A stretch of DNA of 35,790 bases, from positions 1-35,790 of the forward strand of contig PAZU01000040.1 of assembly GCA_002715725.1 (NCBI GenBank), written 5' to 3'. Source of the stretch: Methanobacteriota archaeon. Its GTDB lineage: Archaea > Thermoplasmatota > Poseidoniia > Poseidoniales > Poseidoniaceae. A program made the position numbers and the translations under genes. The notes beneath the pieces were generated by a model. The model was not told the DNA's origin and did no database searches. It saw nothing but the letters and a program-made list of their open reading frames with translations. Shown here piece after piece: positions 1 to 6,605 of this stretch (the stretch's first letter is position 1; each line of letters starts with the position of its first letter).

Positions 1-2
1 CT

Positions 3-101
3 TTCGAGAAAGAAACACACACCGTGATCGATCATGGACACATCGAAAAGATAGACAACATCGAACACGGTGATATCGATACCCACACTAAGAGGTTCTA
101 A
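3..101 (+). CDS. 3' end of an unknown gene (partial)
   Basis: The frame is open from the left edge of the window and ends in TAA at 99-101, giving 32 visible residues rich in His, Asp, Glu and Lys. No family is recognised. The stop overlaps the ATG of the next gene (TAATG), the coupling style used by many gene pairs here, which supports this as the real frame at the edge. The start lies outside the window. Confidence 0.5.
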   Translation, partial: FEKETHTVIDHGHIEKIDNIEHGDIDTHTKRF

Positions 102-238
102 TGAGTAACGACCAAAACCAAGAGAGGCTCTCCTATCACTACTACGAGGTGAAAGGAGAACACCCCGAGTATTCCAAAGAGCAATGCTTCAAGGAAGCTC
201 AAATCCGCTTCGAAGCAGAAGCAGATTCTCATGGCTGA
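101..238 (+). CDS. Small hypothetical protein, 45 aa
   Basis: This short gene starts at an ATG that overlaps the stop of the upstream frame (TAATG) and ends in TGA at 236-238. The peptide is acidic and aromatic (SYHYYEV near the N-terminus) with a charged C-terminal half and no transmembrane segment. No family is recognised. It belongs to a run of tiny overlapping early-type genes. Support is the tight packing on both sides: it overlaps the next gene by 8 bases. Confidence 0.5.
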   Translation: MSNDQNQERLSYHYYEVKGEHPEYSKEQCFKEAQIRFEAEADSHG

Positions 239-374
239 GCCTTGCAGGTACTGCGGTGGTGACTGCCCCAATCAACCTGATTACATGTGCGACGGTTATG
301 CAGGAGATATCGATATGCTTTATGCCAAAGACACATTCGAAATTATCGACAACGACCCTCTCCACAATGACTGA
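231..374 (+). CDS. Small cysteine-cluster protein, 47 aa
   Basis: The ATG at 231 lies inside the end of the previous gene and the frame stops with TGA at 372-374. The N-terminal half has four cysteines (C5, C8, C12, C20) in the pattern CxxCxxxC followed by a fourth Cys, consistent with a small zinc-binding knuckle. The C-terminal half is acidic. A small host-takeover or nucleic-acid-binding peptide is plausible, but no family is recognised and the function is unknown. Confidence 0.5.
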   Translation: MAEPCRYCGGDCPNQPDYMCDGYAGDIDMLYAKDTFEIIDNDPLHND

Positions 375-465
375 ATGGCATCTCCCATATAGTCACTGCC
401 CTAAGTGCAACTGTCAGCACATGTTCACCTACAAACAATCTCATTCCTACAATCATGTCGACTAA
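367..465 (+). CDS. Small CxxCxC protein, 32 aa
   Basis: A 32-residue frame starts at the ATG at 367, overlapping the previous gene by 8 bases, and ends in TAA at 463-465, overlapping the next gene by 11. It has CPKCNC plus several histidines, compatible with a small metal-binding peptide. The same frame is open further upstream to about 184, but that part overlaps two better-placed genes, so the short version is preferred. No family is recognised. Confidence 0.4.
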   Translation: MTEWHLPYSHCPKCNCQHMFTYKQSHSYNHVD

Positions 466-832
466 ATTCATTCACCAAAAAACTCCCACAGCAGCAGAGT
501 TTGATGAATTCATCAACAATTCCCCTGTTGAGATCTTAGAGAAAGAAGAAACAGAACAGATCTACAACACTGGTGGAAAAATGTACCGCAAAATTAATTA
601 TGCTTTCAAAGTTCCATTCGACAAAGTTGAATATGAAGAATGGTGCATACAAAAATGTTTAGTAGATCTACTGAGAAATTACTGCGACAATCAAAGGATT
701 CAATTTGGTGATGCAGGAGACATCCTCGCAAAGCCAAGAGACAATTTCGATCAAGAAATTACGTTAAGTGGCGAACAAAAGTCAGTTCTATTAAATTACA
801 GCAAGATCTGGGACAAGCTGCTTGACTCTTAA
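455..832 (+). CDS. Hypothetical protein, 125 aa
   Basis: This soluble, acidic, mostly helical protein has no recognised domain. It starts at ATG 455 inside the 3' end of the preceding mini-gene and ends at 832, eleven bases into the methyltransferase gene. The overlaps on both sides suggest one transcript with the cysteine-cluster peptides and the methyltransferase. No signal peptide, membrane segment or catalytic motif is visible. Confidence 0.65.
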   Translation: MSTKFIHQKTPTAAEFDEFINNSPVEILEKEETEQIYNTGGKMYRKINYAFKVPFDKVEYEEWCIQKCLVDLLRNYCDNQRIQFGDAGDILAKPRDNFDQEITLSGEQKSVLLNYSKIWDKLLDS

Positions 833-1994
833 AATACTTGACGCTTTCGCTGGTATAGGAGGATTCTCATACGCAGCAGAGCGGTTGGTCGGTGGCTTCG
901 AAACTACACAATTCATTGAAATCGATCCTTACTGCCAGTCAGTATTAAAAAAGAACTTCCCTCACGTTCCTATACATGATGACATCACCACATTCCAGTC
1001 ATACCAAGGAGAGTACGACTTACTTACAGCAGGATTTCCTTGCCAAGATTTGTCCGTGGCTGGATCGCAGAAGGGTATTGGAGAGGGAACTCGCAGCGGT
1101 CTTTTCTACGAAGTCATGCGAGTGGTTAGGATCGTTCGACCTCGATTCGTCTTGCTTGAAAACGTTAGAAATCTTATCTCGCACAAGCAAGGGGAAACCT
1201 TCCAAGAAATTCTCTTTCAAATTGCCAAAGCAGGGTACGATGCTGAATGGTCGATTGTTTCAGCTAGAGATTTGGGAGCCTGTCACAAGCGCGAGCGGAT
1301 CTGGATCATTGCCTACCCCAAACACGATGGATTCCCTCCCTCTAAGGAGCCAAGAATCCATGATCAAGCAAGTGACAGAGACAAGGCCAGGAAGGACGAA
1401 ACTATCCAACCTCAGGGAAGCAGTGAATCCAGCAGCGATTCAAATGTTCGAGGAACTTCGCAGTCCACTACTGCCGACTCCGAGAGCACAGGAACCGGGA
1501 AACACCAACCACGGTTACGGAGACAACCTGAAGGAGGGAGTTTGCAAGGAGCTGGGGATACCAACCAAGAAGTATCCAACCCTACCAACTCCGACAGCAC
1601 GAGACCACAAGGACTCGGGTCCGAATCTCAATTACGAGAAGGCTCACCAGAAAAGAAGGCTAGCTGGTTCGGCGGTCGTCTTGACGAACAACCTTCCAAC
1701 CCCATGCGCTCGGGATTGGAAGGGCAGATCAGGCCAAGGTTTCCAGGATCGATCAGGTGGCAGAGCACGCCAACTTCCAGACGCCTTGACCCGCACTGGA
1801 GAGAGTACTTATCTCAACCCACACTTTGTAGAGGAGATGATGGGTTATCCAATAGGGTACCTCGTCTAAAGGCACTCGGAAATACTATAGTTCCGGCTTG
1901 TGCTGCAGTTCCTCTACAAAGAATCAAACACTTATCCACTTACCCCCACTACGCAAATGACAATTTCAGAAACCGAAATTCATCTGAAGCTTAA
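822..1994 (+). CDS. DNA (cytosine-5-)-methyltransferase, Dcm-type
   Basis: This enzyme transfers a methyl group from S-adenosylmethionine to cytosine C5 in DNA, probably marking phage DNA. The motifs are in order: motif I DAFAGIGGFS (residues 7-16), motif II acidic residue in FIEID (31-35), motif IV GFPCQDLS with catalytic Cys74, motif VI ENV (113-115), motif VIII RERIW (157-161) and motif X GNTIVP (about 353-358). Length (390 aa) is normal. The target-recognition part (about 170-330) is low in hydrophobic residues and rich in Ser, Asn, Gln and Arg, and its DNA is also open in a second frame. The start is TTG at 822, overlapping the upstream gene by 11 bases; no nearby ATG fits ahead of motif I. 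Confidence 0.93.
   Translation: MTLKILDAFAGIGGFSYAAERLVGGFETTQFIEIDPYCQSVLKKNFPHVPIHDDITTFQSYQGEYDLLTAGFPCQDLSVAGSQKGIGEGTRSGLFYEVMRVVRIVRPRFVLLENVRNLISHKQGETFQEILFQIAKAGYDAEWSIVSARDLGACHKRERIWIIAYPKHDGFPPSKEPRIHDQASDRDKARKDETIQPQGSSESSSDSNVRGTSQSTTADSESTGTGKHQPRLRRQPEGGSLQGAGDTNQEVSNPTNSDSTRPQGLGSESQLREGSPEKKASWFGGRLDEQPSNPMRSGLEGQIRPRFPGSIRWQSTPTSRRLDPHWREYLSQPTLCRGDDGLSNRVPRLKALGNTIVPACAAVPLQRIKHLSTYPHYANDNFRNRNSSEA
976..1869 (+). CDS. Second open frame inside the methyltransferase gene (possible overprinted gene)
   Basis: A 297-codon frame, shifted +1 relative to the methyltransferase, runs inside that gene. It does not look like noise: it has a GTMLNGRLFQL segment, then repeated (L)PTPxARD-type motifs (SLPTPN, LLPTPRAQ, TLPTPTARD, NLPTPCARDWKGRSG) and ends with LNPHFVEEMMGYPIGYL. 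From memory, this pattern is common in phage proteins annotated as methyltransferase C-termini. The conserved part starts near codon 50, so the ATG at 976 may not be the true start; it could instead be reached by frameshifting from the upstream methyltransferase frame. Whether it is translated is unknown. Confidence 0.4.
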   Translation: MMTSPHSSHTKESTTYLQQDFLAKICPWLDRRRVLERELAAVFSTKSCEWLGSFDLDSSCLKTLEILSRTSKGKPSKKFSFKLPKQGTMLNGRLFQLEIWEPVTSASGSGSLPTPNTMDSLPLRSQESMIKQVTETRPGRTKLSNLREAVNPAAIQMFEELRSPLLPTPRAQEPGNTNHGYGDNLKEGVCKELGIPTKKYPTLPTPTARDHKDSGPNLNYEKAHQKRRLAGSAVVLTNNLPTPCARDWKGRSGQGFQDRSGGRARQLPDALTRTGESTYLNPHFVEEMMGYPIGYLV

Positions 1995-2439
1995 AAATAG
2001 AAAGAGAGACCGATTTGTTATTAGTAAACTTAAAACCCATCTATCTAGAAAACAGTGGGTAGGTTACACGTGTGAGATACGTAAAGGAAGTAATAGAGGT
2101 CCAACAGCGGCATACATAGCAGAAGAAGGTATAGGAGGTTCTGCCTTTATTGATATAAACTTTGACCTATTCACTAAAGAAGTACTGACCGATATAGAAA
2201 ACTATATATGGCATAATTGCTACTTGGATTACATGAGATATATGACTGAATGTCATACAGGCTTAGATATTAATGACATTGACTTCACAGACAAGAAACT
2301 AATCAGATACCTTGCTCCTTTCAGAAGGGCTTGGCTAGATCGAGACGTGGATAAATGCGAACTGTATGACGGTCTTATTAATTGGTGGACTCAGTACGTA
2401 GCAACTAACCATTACTACTCCAAGAAAAATAGAAAATAA
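1957..2439 (+). CDS. Hypothetical protein, 160 aa
   Basis: This protein is rich in Lys, Tyr, Trp and Asp with no recognised family. It has a basic N-terminus, a central glycine stretch (AYIAEEGIGGSAF) and a Trp/Tyr-rich C-terminal half. The ATG at 1957 is preferred, giving a 38-base overlap with the methyltransferase 3' end; an in-frame GTG at 1900 would extend it by 19 residues but lies deeper in that gene. It may be co-transcribed with the methyltransferase. Function unknown. Confidence 0.65.
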   Translation: MTISETEIHLKLKNRKRDRFVISKLKTHLSRKQWVGYTCEIRKGSNRGPTAAYIAEEGIGGSAFIDINFDLFTKEVLTDIENYIWHNCYLDYMRYMTECHTGLDINDIDFTDKKLIRYLAPFRRAWLDRDVDKCELYDGLINWWTQYVATNHYYSKKNRK

Positions 2440-2480
2440 ATTTGGTCTTTCGCACGAAAATCCTTTCTTTTTTACAAAAA

Positions 2481-2735
2481 ATGACTATCCCTTTCGAATA
2501 CTTTGTCGAAGCGTACATCAAATTTGTTGTTCGCAAAATGTCTGACTCAGAAGTAAGAGCTCGCCTTACTCACCGCATGATTGAAACTGCTGGTACCAGC
2601 ACAGAAGCACAACTCAAAGATGAAATTATCAAAGAATTCGACATCGAAACCTTAGACAGGATCCTTGCCGAATCAGAATCTTTAATGAACGAAGACAATG
2701 CTTTTGCTTCTGATATTGGAGATGAGAAACTGTAA
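2481..2735 (+). CDS. Hypothetical protein, 84 aa
   Basis: This small acidic protein looks helical, with a charged C-terminus and no recognised domain. The ATG at 2481 is chosen; an in-frame TTG at 2442 lies directly after the upstream stop and would add 13 residues. Neither has a good Shine-Dalgarno sequence. The stop TAA overlaps the ATG of the next gene (TAATG at 2733-2737), showing translational coupling. Function unknown. Confidence 0.6.
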   Translation: MTIPFEYFVEAYIKFVVRKMSDSEVRARLTHRMIETAGTSTEAQLKDEIIKEFDIETLDRILAESESLMNEDNAFASDIGDEKL

Positions 2736-2986
2736 TGCAGTTACTTCATGCTTTATTTAAAGCAACTACCAACGACAGTCTTCCAATACCTACTGCACTC
2801 TCTTTGACTAAAGGAGAGTGTTATAGATATTGGTCAAAACTAAAAAATACGACCGATCCTAAAAAAGTTGCAGCAACTGTGGCTGAACTAAACAAAAGGA
2901 CTGGTCGTATTGGTAGGGATCCTTGGAATCTTAGACAGTGGACTCAAGTCTTAGAGTCTCACTTATATAGGAAAGGATTGATTTAA
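2735..2986 (+). CDS. Hypothetical protein, 83 aa
   Basis: This small basic protein follows the previous gene through a TAATG overlap. It has a Trp-containing middle (RYWSKLKN) and a C-terminus with GRDPWNLRQW. No domain is recognised, and no membrane segment or cysteine cluster is present. It is the last gene of the leftmost plus-strand run and meets a convergent 31-codon gene four bases after its stop. Confidence 0.6.
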   Translation: MQLLHALFKATTNDSLPIPTALSLTKGECYRYWSKLKNTTDPKKVAATVAELNKRTGRIGRDPWNLRQWTQVLESHLYRKGLI

Positions 2987-2990
2987 ACGC

Positions 2991-3086
2991 TTATACGTAA
3001 GCGATCTTTCTAACTGGCTTAACGTAGCTCTTACCTCTGTAAGTAAGAACAACACTTTTTGTCTTGCTAGATGTAGCTGTAGCCAT
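2991..3086 (-). CDS. DUF4278-like mini-protein, 31 aa
   Basis: A 31-residue minus-strand gene starts at ATG 3086 and ends in TAA at 2991-2993. A strong Shine-Dalgarno (GGAGG, 8 bases before the ATG) supports translation. The core LTYRGKSYVKP resembles the short cyanobacterial DUF4278 pattern (LTYRG-x-Y), whose function is unknown. The N-terminus is Thr/Ser/Lys-rich. It is divergent from the gene at 3319, so both share the 3087-3318 control region. The family match is from memory and rests on about ten residues; the gene itself is better supported than its name. Confidence 0.6.
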   Translation of the reverse strand: MATATSSKTKSVVLTYRGKSYVKPVRKIAYV

Positions 3087-3173
3087 GGGATTTACCTCCA
3101 TAACAACACCCCCGTCGTGTGGTGCTGGGTGAATGCGACCAAGTGGTCCGACGATTTGATTTCATCATAACAT

Positions 3174-3260
3174 TCGGTATAAACCGATACTGTATCACCT
3201 TGATACGGTTTTCGGGATCTTAACCTTTTGACATGAATTAAAGAGTATAGCCACGGCTAT
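3174..3260. promoter_or_regulatory. Palindrome cluster in a divergent control region
   Basis: Between the minus-strand mini-gene (start 3086) and the plus-strand gene (start 3319) are three short perfect inverted repeats: tcggt-ataa-accga (3174-3187), gtatca-cct-tgatac (3192-3206) and atagcc-ac-ggctat (3247-3260). A TTGACA hexamer lies at 3228-3233 but has no good -10 box at normal spacing. Operator sites for a repressor or activator are a reasonable inference. No regulator was identified in the window. Confidence 0.4.
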
Positions 3261-3318
3261 CGGGAAAGCGATGACACTTATAAGATTCCATATTAAACTG
3301 AAAGGCCAGGAGAAAATA

Positions 3319-3588
3319 ATGATTAATGGAATCAAAGACCAGTGGGGTCAACTAAGAAAAAGAGCAGTTTTAGTTGACCGATTGAATAAAAAATGTTTAG
3401 ACGCAAATTGGAGACCACTCTTATCTGAGTCGGAACTAGAAGATGCTAATCATCGTTTAGACGAGGCTTTTAGTATTTGGCAGTGGCGTTGGACTGGTAA
3501 TTCAGTTAGTCTTGCGGGTACTATTAATCTCGCAGAGAAATCAGAAAATGCTCAGTTGCAATTCAGCACTAGTTGCTATAGCGTCTGA
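3319..3588 (+). CDS. Hypothetical protein, 89 aa
   Basis: This small basic/helical protein contains a Trp-rich middle (SIWQWRWTG). The start is set at ATG 3319 because AGGAG sits six bases upstream (3308-3312), one of the few strong Shine-Dalgarno sites here. The in-frame ATG at 3271 would add 16 residues but lacks such a site. Its 3' end overlaps the next gene by about 40 bases. It is the first gene downstream of the palindromes at 3174-3260. Function unknown. Confidence 0.65.
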   Translation: MINGIKDQWGQLRKRAVLVDRLNKKCLDANWRPLLSESELEDANHRLDEAFSIWQWRWTGNSVSLAGTINLAEKSENAQLQFSTSCYSV

Positions 3589-4171
3589 ATTTGTAGGTAC
3601 ATTTGAACCATATCAATCGATACAGTTACATCCAGATAAAGAAGGTGGAGTATGGATAGCTTCTACCGATAAAGGCAACTGTGCCTGTATAGCTTATGAC
3701 AGAGCTGGTCATGGCGATAGACCATATTATCTGTTACCTAACTCAGAATTGATTAAATCATGCAGAGGTATTAAGACAGCAACTAGAACATTAACTATAG
3801 ACGGCTTGATAGGTAAGGTAACTACTTATAAGAAGAACAGTTCAGAAACGAAAGAGATACCTATCCATGAAAGCTCTAGTGACTTTCCTGATTTACCAGG
3901 TGCTATCAAAGGGTGTTTGGATTACTGGGAAACTAAGGAAGATCAGACTGCATCTGCAGGGAGATATAGTTCTTCTTATCTTCAACGAGCCATAAAAGGT
4001 CTGACTTCCCTCAATACATCGGTAACCTTACACTCCTATACAGGAGGTCCATTGAGAATACAAGAATCATCTGGAAATATAACAATCCTATGCATGCCTC
4101 AGACAGCAGAGCCCATACCTGAAGTTCCTGAGTGGCTTCGAAAATATTCACAATTAAAACCACATATATAG
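3548..4171 (+). CDS. Possible sliding-clamp-like replication protein, 207 aa
   Basis: This may be a short DNA-polymerase clamp-like protein. Two parts recall clamp domains: near the N-terminus, a stretch giving GGVWIASTDKG, like the dG-x-x-l-x-aTDg strand of beta clamps; near the C-terminus, YLQRAIKGL followed by PLRIQESSGNITILCMP, like the final clamp domain ending in a MP motif. It sits just before the SSB-like gene, consistent with a replication role. The ATG at 3548 is chosen because an earlier in-frame start at 3512 lies deeper in the preceding gene. The resemblance is from memory and weak, and the protein is shorter than bacterial beta clamps. Confidence 0.4.
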   Translation: MLSCNSALVAIASEFVGTFEPYQSIQLHPDKEGGVWIASTDKGNCACIAYDRAGHGDRPYYLLPNSELIKSCRGIKTATRTLTIDGLIGKVTTYKKNSSETKEIPIHESSSDFPDLPGAIKGCLDYWETKEDQTASAGRYSSSYLQRAIKGLTSLNTSVTLHSYTGGPLRIQESSGNITILCMPQTAEPIPEVPEWLRKYSQLKPHI

Positions 4172-4199
4172 TGTTAAAAAAACTTGCATACACCATATA

Positions 4200-4223
4200 G
4201 AGAGGTAATCTGAATTGCCTCTC
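4200..4223 (+). promoter_or_regulatory. Stem-loop just upstream of the SSB-like gene
   Basis: gagaggtaat and attgcctctc form a 10-bp stem with one G-U pair around a CTGA tetraloop. It ends 11 bases before the TTG start at 4235. No T-run follows, so it is not a typical terminator. A translational control element, as known upstream of T4 gene 32 (SSB), is a reasonable inference. Confidence 0.45.
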
Positions 4224-4234
4224 GCATATTAATT

Positions 4235-4942
4235 TTGACTACTGCAGTTTTTACTGCGCGTTTAGATACAACACCTCACCAAGTGGTGGTCAATGGAAAA
4301 GAGCAGCTTCAAGCACATGCATCTATAAATATTGCCACCCAAGAGTCACTTCCCATTGTTGTTCGAGCGTGGATATCTAGCAAAGGAACAGGACCAGCTC
4401 CTCGACTCCAAGCTAAGAAAAACGAAGATTTAGTATTAATTTCAGGAAATCTTCAACTAGGAGATAAAGGTACAGATGAGGATGGTTGCCTCATTATGAA
4501 TCTTGCAACTATCTGTGATGCAACTCCAGATCAATTTATTAATGATGCCACGATTGTAGGCAGACTTGGTAACGATCCTAAGGCAAGCGATTCAGGTAAG
4601 AGTGTCAGTAATTCTATTGCTGTCAATCGTTGGCAAGGTAAAGATAACAAGCTAACTGACTGGTTCAAGATCAGAGGCTGGGGTTACAACGGAGAAAAAC
4701 TACAAGAGAAATTTCCAAAAGGTAGCTTAGTAGCTGTCAATGGAATGATCGAAGCAAGACGTACACGTCAAGACAAGTTGTATCCAGAATTAAAAATACG
4801 CAATCTAACGATCCATGCAAGTGGTAAAGGAGGTAGTGCTCCTGATCCTTCTAAGGAAAGTTCTGCAAGTGGTTACGACCACGATCAATTTACTGGTCAA
4901 AATCCAGTAGGCGATATGCCACAATCATCTTCTTGGAGTTAA
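4235..4942 (+). CDS. Single-stranded-DNA-binding (SSB/OB-fold) protein
   Basis: This is likely the phage SSB, coating single-stranded DNA in replication and repair. Residues about 105-195 read like an OB fold of bacterial SSB type: DATIVGRLGNDPK, then SNSIAVNRW, DWFKIRGWG, EKFPKGSLVAVNG and a terminal strand LYPELKIRNLTI. The first 100 residues may form a second, divergent OB-like domain. The linear C-terminal tail is Gly/Ser/Asp-rich and ends in Ser-Trp-Ser rather than the usual acidic DDIPF tip. The start is TTG at 4235; the next in-frame ATG falls well inside the protein. A stem-loop lies 11 bases upstream. Confidence 0.7.
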   Translation: MTTAVFTARLDTTPHQVVVNGKEQLQAHASINIATQESLPIVVRAWISSKGTGPAPRLQAKKNEDLVLISGNLQLGDKGTDEDGCLIMNLATICDATPDQFINDATIVGRLGNDPKASDSGKSVSNSIAVNRWQGKDNKLTDWFKIRGWGYNGEKLQEKFPKGSLVAVNGMIEARRTRQDKLYPELKIRNLTIHASGKGGSAPDPSKESSASGYDHDQFTGQNPVGDMPQSSSWS

Positions 4943-4945
4943 CTC

Positions 4946-5701
4946 ATGGGATTTTTTCCTCCTGATCATAAATTTGCTGCTGATTCCGCTCCTAAAGCAA
5001 GCAGTGAAAACAACGATAAATTTTATTCACCTGGCAAAGAGCTAAGTGATGGAGATTCCAATCACGTCATCGTCTGCGGTGGCTTTGATACTGGACATGT
5101 CATTAGTGGCTATAAGTACTTCAGACACGATGGTCAACCACATACCACTCCTTTCTCTGAGGGTTATCCAAAGAGCTATAAGGATGATATTGGTTTGAAT
5201 TATGACGCTAAATTTATTCGTAAAGTTGAATATGGCGAACATAAAGAAGACGATCTTGATAAGCCAAAACAAATTCTTACATTTGTTGGCTATATAAAAG
5301 AAAGAAAAGACTTTGCCATCATTGAATTCAGCACAAGAGGATTACGCACTTCTTTAGAAGAAATTCTCGCTATGGATTCTTACGAGGTGAATGATGAAGG
5401 TGTTTACAACTTCATGATGAAACTATCTCGTAAAGGTGCAGGTACAGATACTGTTTATACTTTGACACCAGCTCCATTAAAAGCACCAGCAAGAGCTGCT
5501 GTGACTAAAAAATGGAACGAAATCAAAGAAAGTTGGTATTTACCTGCTCTATATGACAATGCAGACCCATTTGCTGGTAAACCTGCAGAAGCTACAACGA
5601 GAGGATTACCTCCTACTCATAGAGATGAGCTAGGTGCAGACCATGAAATTCCTTCATTAGCAACTGTGGGAGTTTCAGCAACAGATACGGATTGGATCTA
5701 A
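4946..5701 (+). CDS. Hypothetical replication-associated protein with SSB-like acidic tail, 251 aa
   Basis: This soluble mixed alpha/beta protein starts 3 bases after the SSB-like gene. No family is recognised with confidence. The body contains CGGFDTGHVISGYKYF and repeated beta-like stretches, and the last residues (ATDTDWI) are acidic and end in Trp-Ile, like the protein-binding tip of SSB or T7 gp2.5. The neighbouring SSB-like protein lacks such a tip, so this one may recruit replication partners. That role is inference. Its stop overlaps the next ATG (TAATG). Confidence 0.7.
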   Translation: MGFFPPDHKFAADSAPKASSENNDKFYSPGKELSDGDSNHVIVCGGFDTGHVISGYKYFRHDGQPHTTPFSEGYPKSYKDDIGLNYDAKFIRKVEYGEHKEDDLDKPKQILTFVGYIKERKDFAIIEFSTRGLRTSLEEILAMDSYEVNDEGVYNFMMKLSRKGAGTDTVYTLTPAPLKAPARAAVTKKWNEIKESWYLPALYDNADPFAGKPAEATTRGLPPTHRDELGADHEIPSLATVGVSATDTDWI

Positions 5702-5778
5702 TGCAAGGATTTATTATTCTCTTTTGCGTAATCATTTTGATTTACATCTTATTACGCAACATTCACTGGAATTATTAA
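5701..5778 (+). CDS. 25-residue membrane peptide
   Basis: This tiny gene is linked to both neighbours by TAATG overlaps: its ATG is at 5701-5703, sharing a base with the upstream stop, and its TAA at 5776-5778 shares a base with the next ATG. It encodes one hydrophobic helix (GFIILFCVIILIYILL) followed by a short Arg/Asn/His/Trp tail, so it should insert in the membrane. The paired overlaps make it a credible gene. Function unknown; small phage membrane peptides can act in host takeover or lysis control. Confidence 0.6.
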   Translation: MQGFIILFCVIILIYILLRNIHWNY

Positions 5779-6035
5779 TGAGTAATTCCATCGCTCTTGA
5801 CTCCCTTCGTGCAGCTTCATGCGGAAGGGACGTCAAGCACGTCATCGAAACTTACGGTGAATCCGAATGTAACAAAGCTTGGAAAGAATTAAGCTCTATA
5901 GAAAGAGCATCGTTGCAATTTGCCAACGCTTTTCAAGGAACTATTATTCACAACTACGATCATGGCATCCCCGCAGGAGAAGAACGACCACGGATTATTA
6001 ATAGATCTGTTGAAAGAGACGAAGATAAATGGTGA
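5778..6035 (+). CDS. Hypothetical protein, 85 aa
   Basis: The frame starts at the ATG at 5778, coupled by TAATG to the membrane peptide. An in-frame upstream start at 5724 would read through that peptide gene and is rejected. The protein is soluble and helical, containing CGRDVKHVIETYGES and a basic C-terminus. No family is recognised. Its 3' end overlaps the next gene by about 74 bases, which is long for this region. Confidence 0.6.
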   Translation: MSNSIALDSLRAASCGRDVKHVIETYGESECNKAWKELSSIERASLQFANAFQGTIIHNYDHGIPAGEERPRIINRSVERDEDKW

Positions 6036-6339
6036 ACATTTAAAAACTATTTCAAAACACCTATCTGATATTTCGTATTTAGTTAATGGTTTTACATCTG
6101 GAGGATCTAGTCTCAATGGCTATCTTCCGGATGCTGGAACGTTAGCATATTTAAGCTTGATGGGTCCAGCGATTGCTCGTCATTTAGATAAGACAACAGG
6201 AGTAGAAGAGATACTTAAAGGTGGTGTTGAATTATCTAGAAGATTTACTGAAGAATATGCAGCCTATCAATCAGAGCAGCAACCTAAAGATTTATTAAGT
6301 TCATTAGAGTTTCTAACTTCTGAAGGAACAGAAGATTAG
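5962..6339 (+). CDS. Hypothetical protein, 125 aa
   Basis: This helical, acidic protein has a moderately hydrophobic middle (GTLAYLSLMGPAIARHL). The ATG at 5962 gives the start MASPQEKND; a longer form from 5920 is possible. Either overlaps the previous gene. No Shine-Dalgarno sequence is clear. It is the last gene before the structured gap at 6340-6610. No family is recognised. Confidence 0.6.
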   Translation: MASPQEKNDHGLLIDLLKETKINGEHLKTISKHLSDISYLVNGFTSGGSSLNGYLPDAGTLAYLSLMGPAIARHLDKTTGVEEILKGGVELSRRFTEEYAAYQSEQQPKDLLSSLEFLTSEGTED

Positions 6340-6401
6340 AACAGGGCATTCATTCGGATCTAGTCAATCTGCCAAAATATGTTCTGCCAGTGAGAATACT
6401 T

Positions 6402-6605
6402 CTATCGCTCGGTTTTAGCGGTAGGTGGGGTTAAGGAGTAAGACCCTAAGTAGATGAACACAGCATTATTTGGTTCCCATCGAGGACAGTCGGTATTACC
6501 AAGGGCTTATGAGAGGTCCTGCATTGAGGCCGACTGTAAGAGCATAAATGATGTAAGTCCCAGACAATTTGTCAGAATTCGTTACATTAGAAGTAGTAAT
6601 GTAAC
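6402..6605 (+). ncRNA. Structured intergenic element (possible RNA)
   Basis: The 270-base gap at 6340-6610 has no credible gene but three well-paired hairpins. They are 6402-6409 with 6417-6424 (8 bp, one G-U, 7-base loop), 6486-6493 with 6530-6537 (8 bp enclosing 36 bases) and 6581-6588 with 6598-6605 (8 bp, 9-base loop). The last ends five bases before the nuclease ATG. The strand is not certain. It may be a small phage RNA or a long structured leader of the nuclease gene. No known RNA family was recognised. Confidence 0.35.

Noticed and set aside
184-366. Open frame upstream of the 32-residue CxxCxC gene in the same frame
   Set aside because: It overlaps two other short genes that fit better by stop/start coupling; only the part from ATG 367 is kept.
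4211-4223. 13-base string tgaattgcctctc shared with the region near 19290-19303
   Set aside because: A 13-base match between two sites in a window of this size is expected by chance, and the contexts differ.
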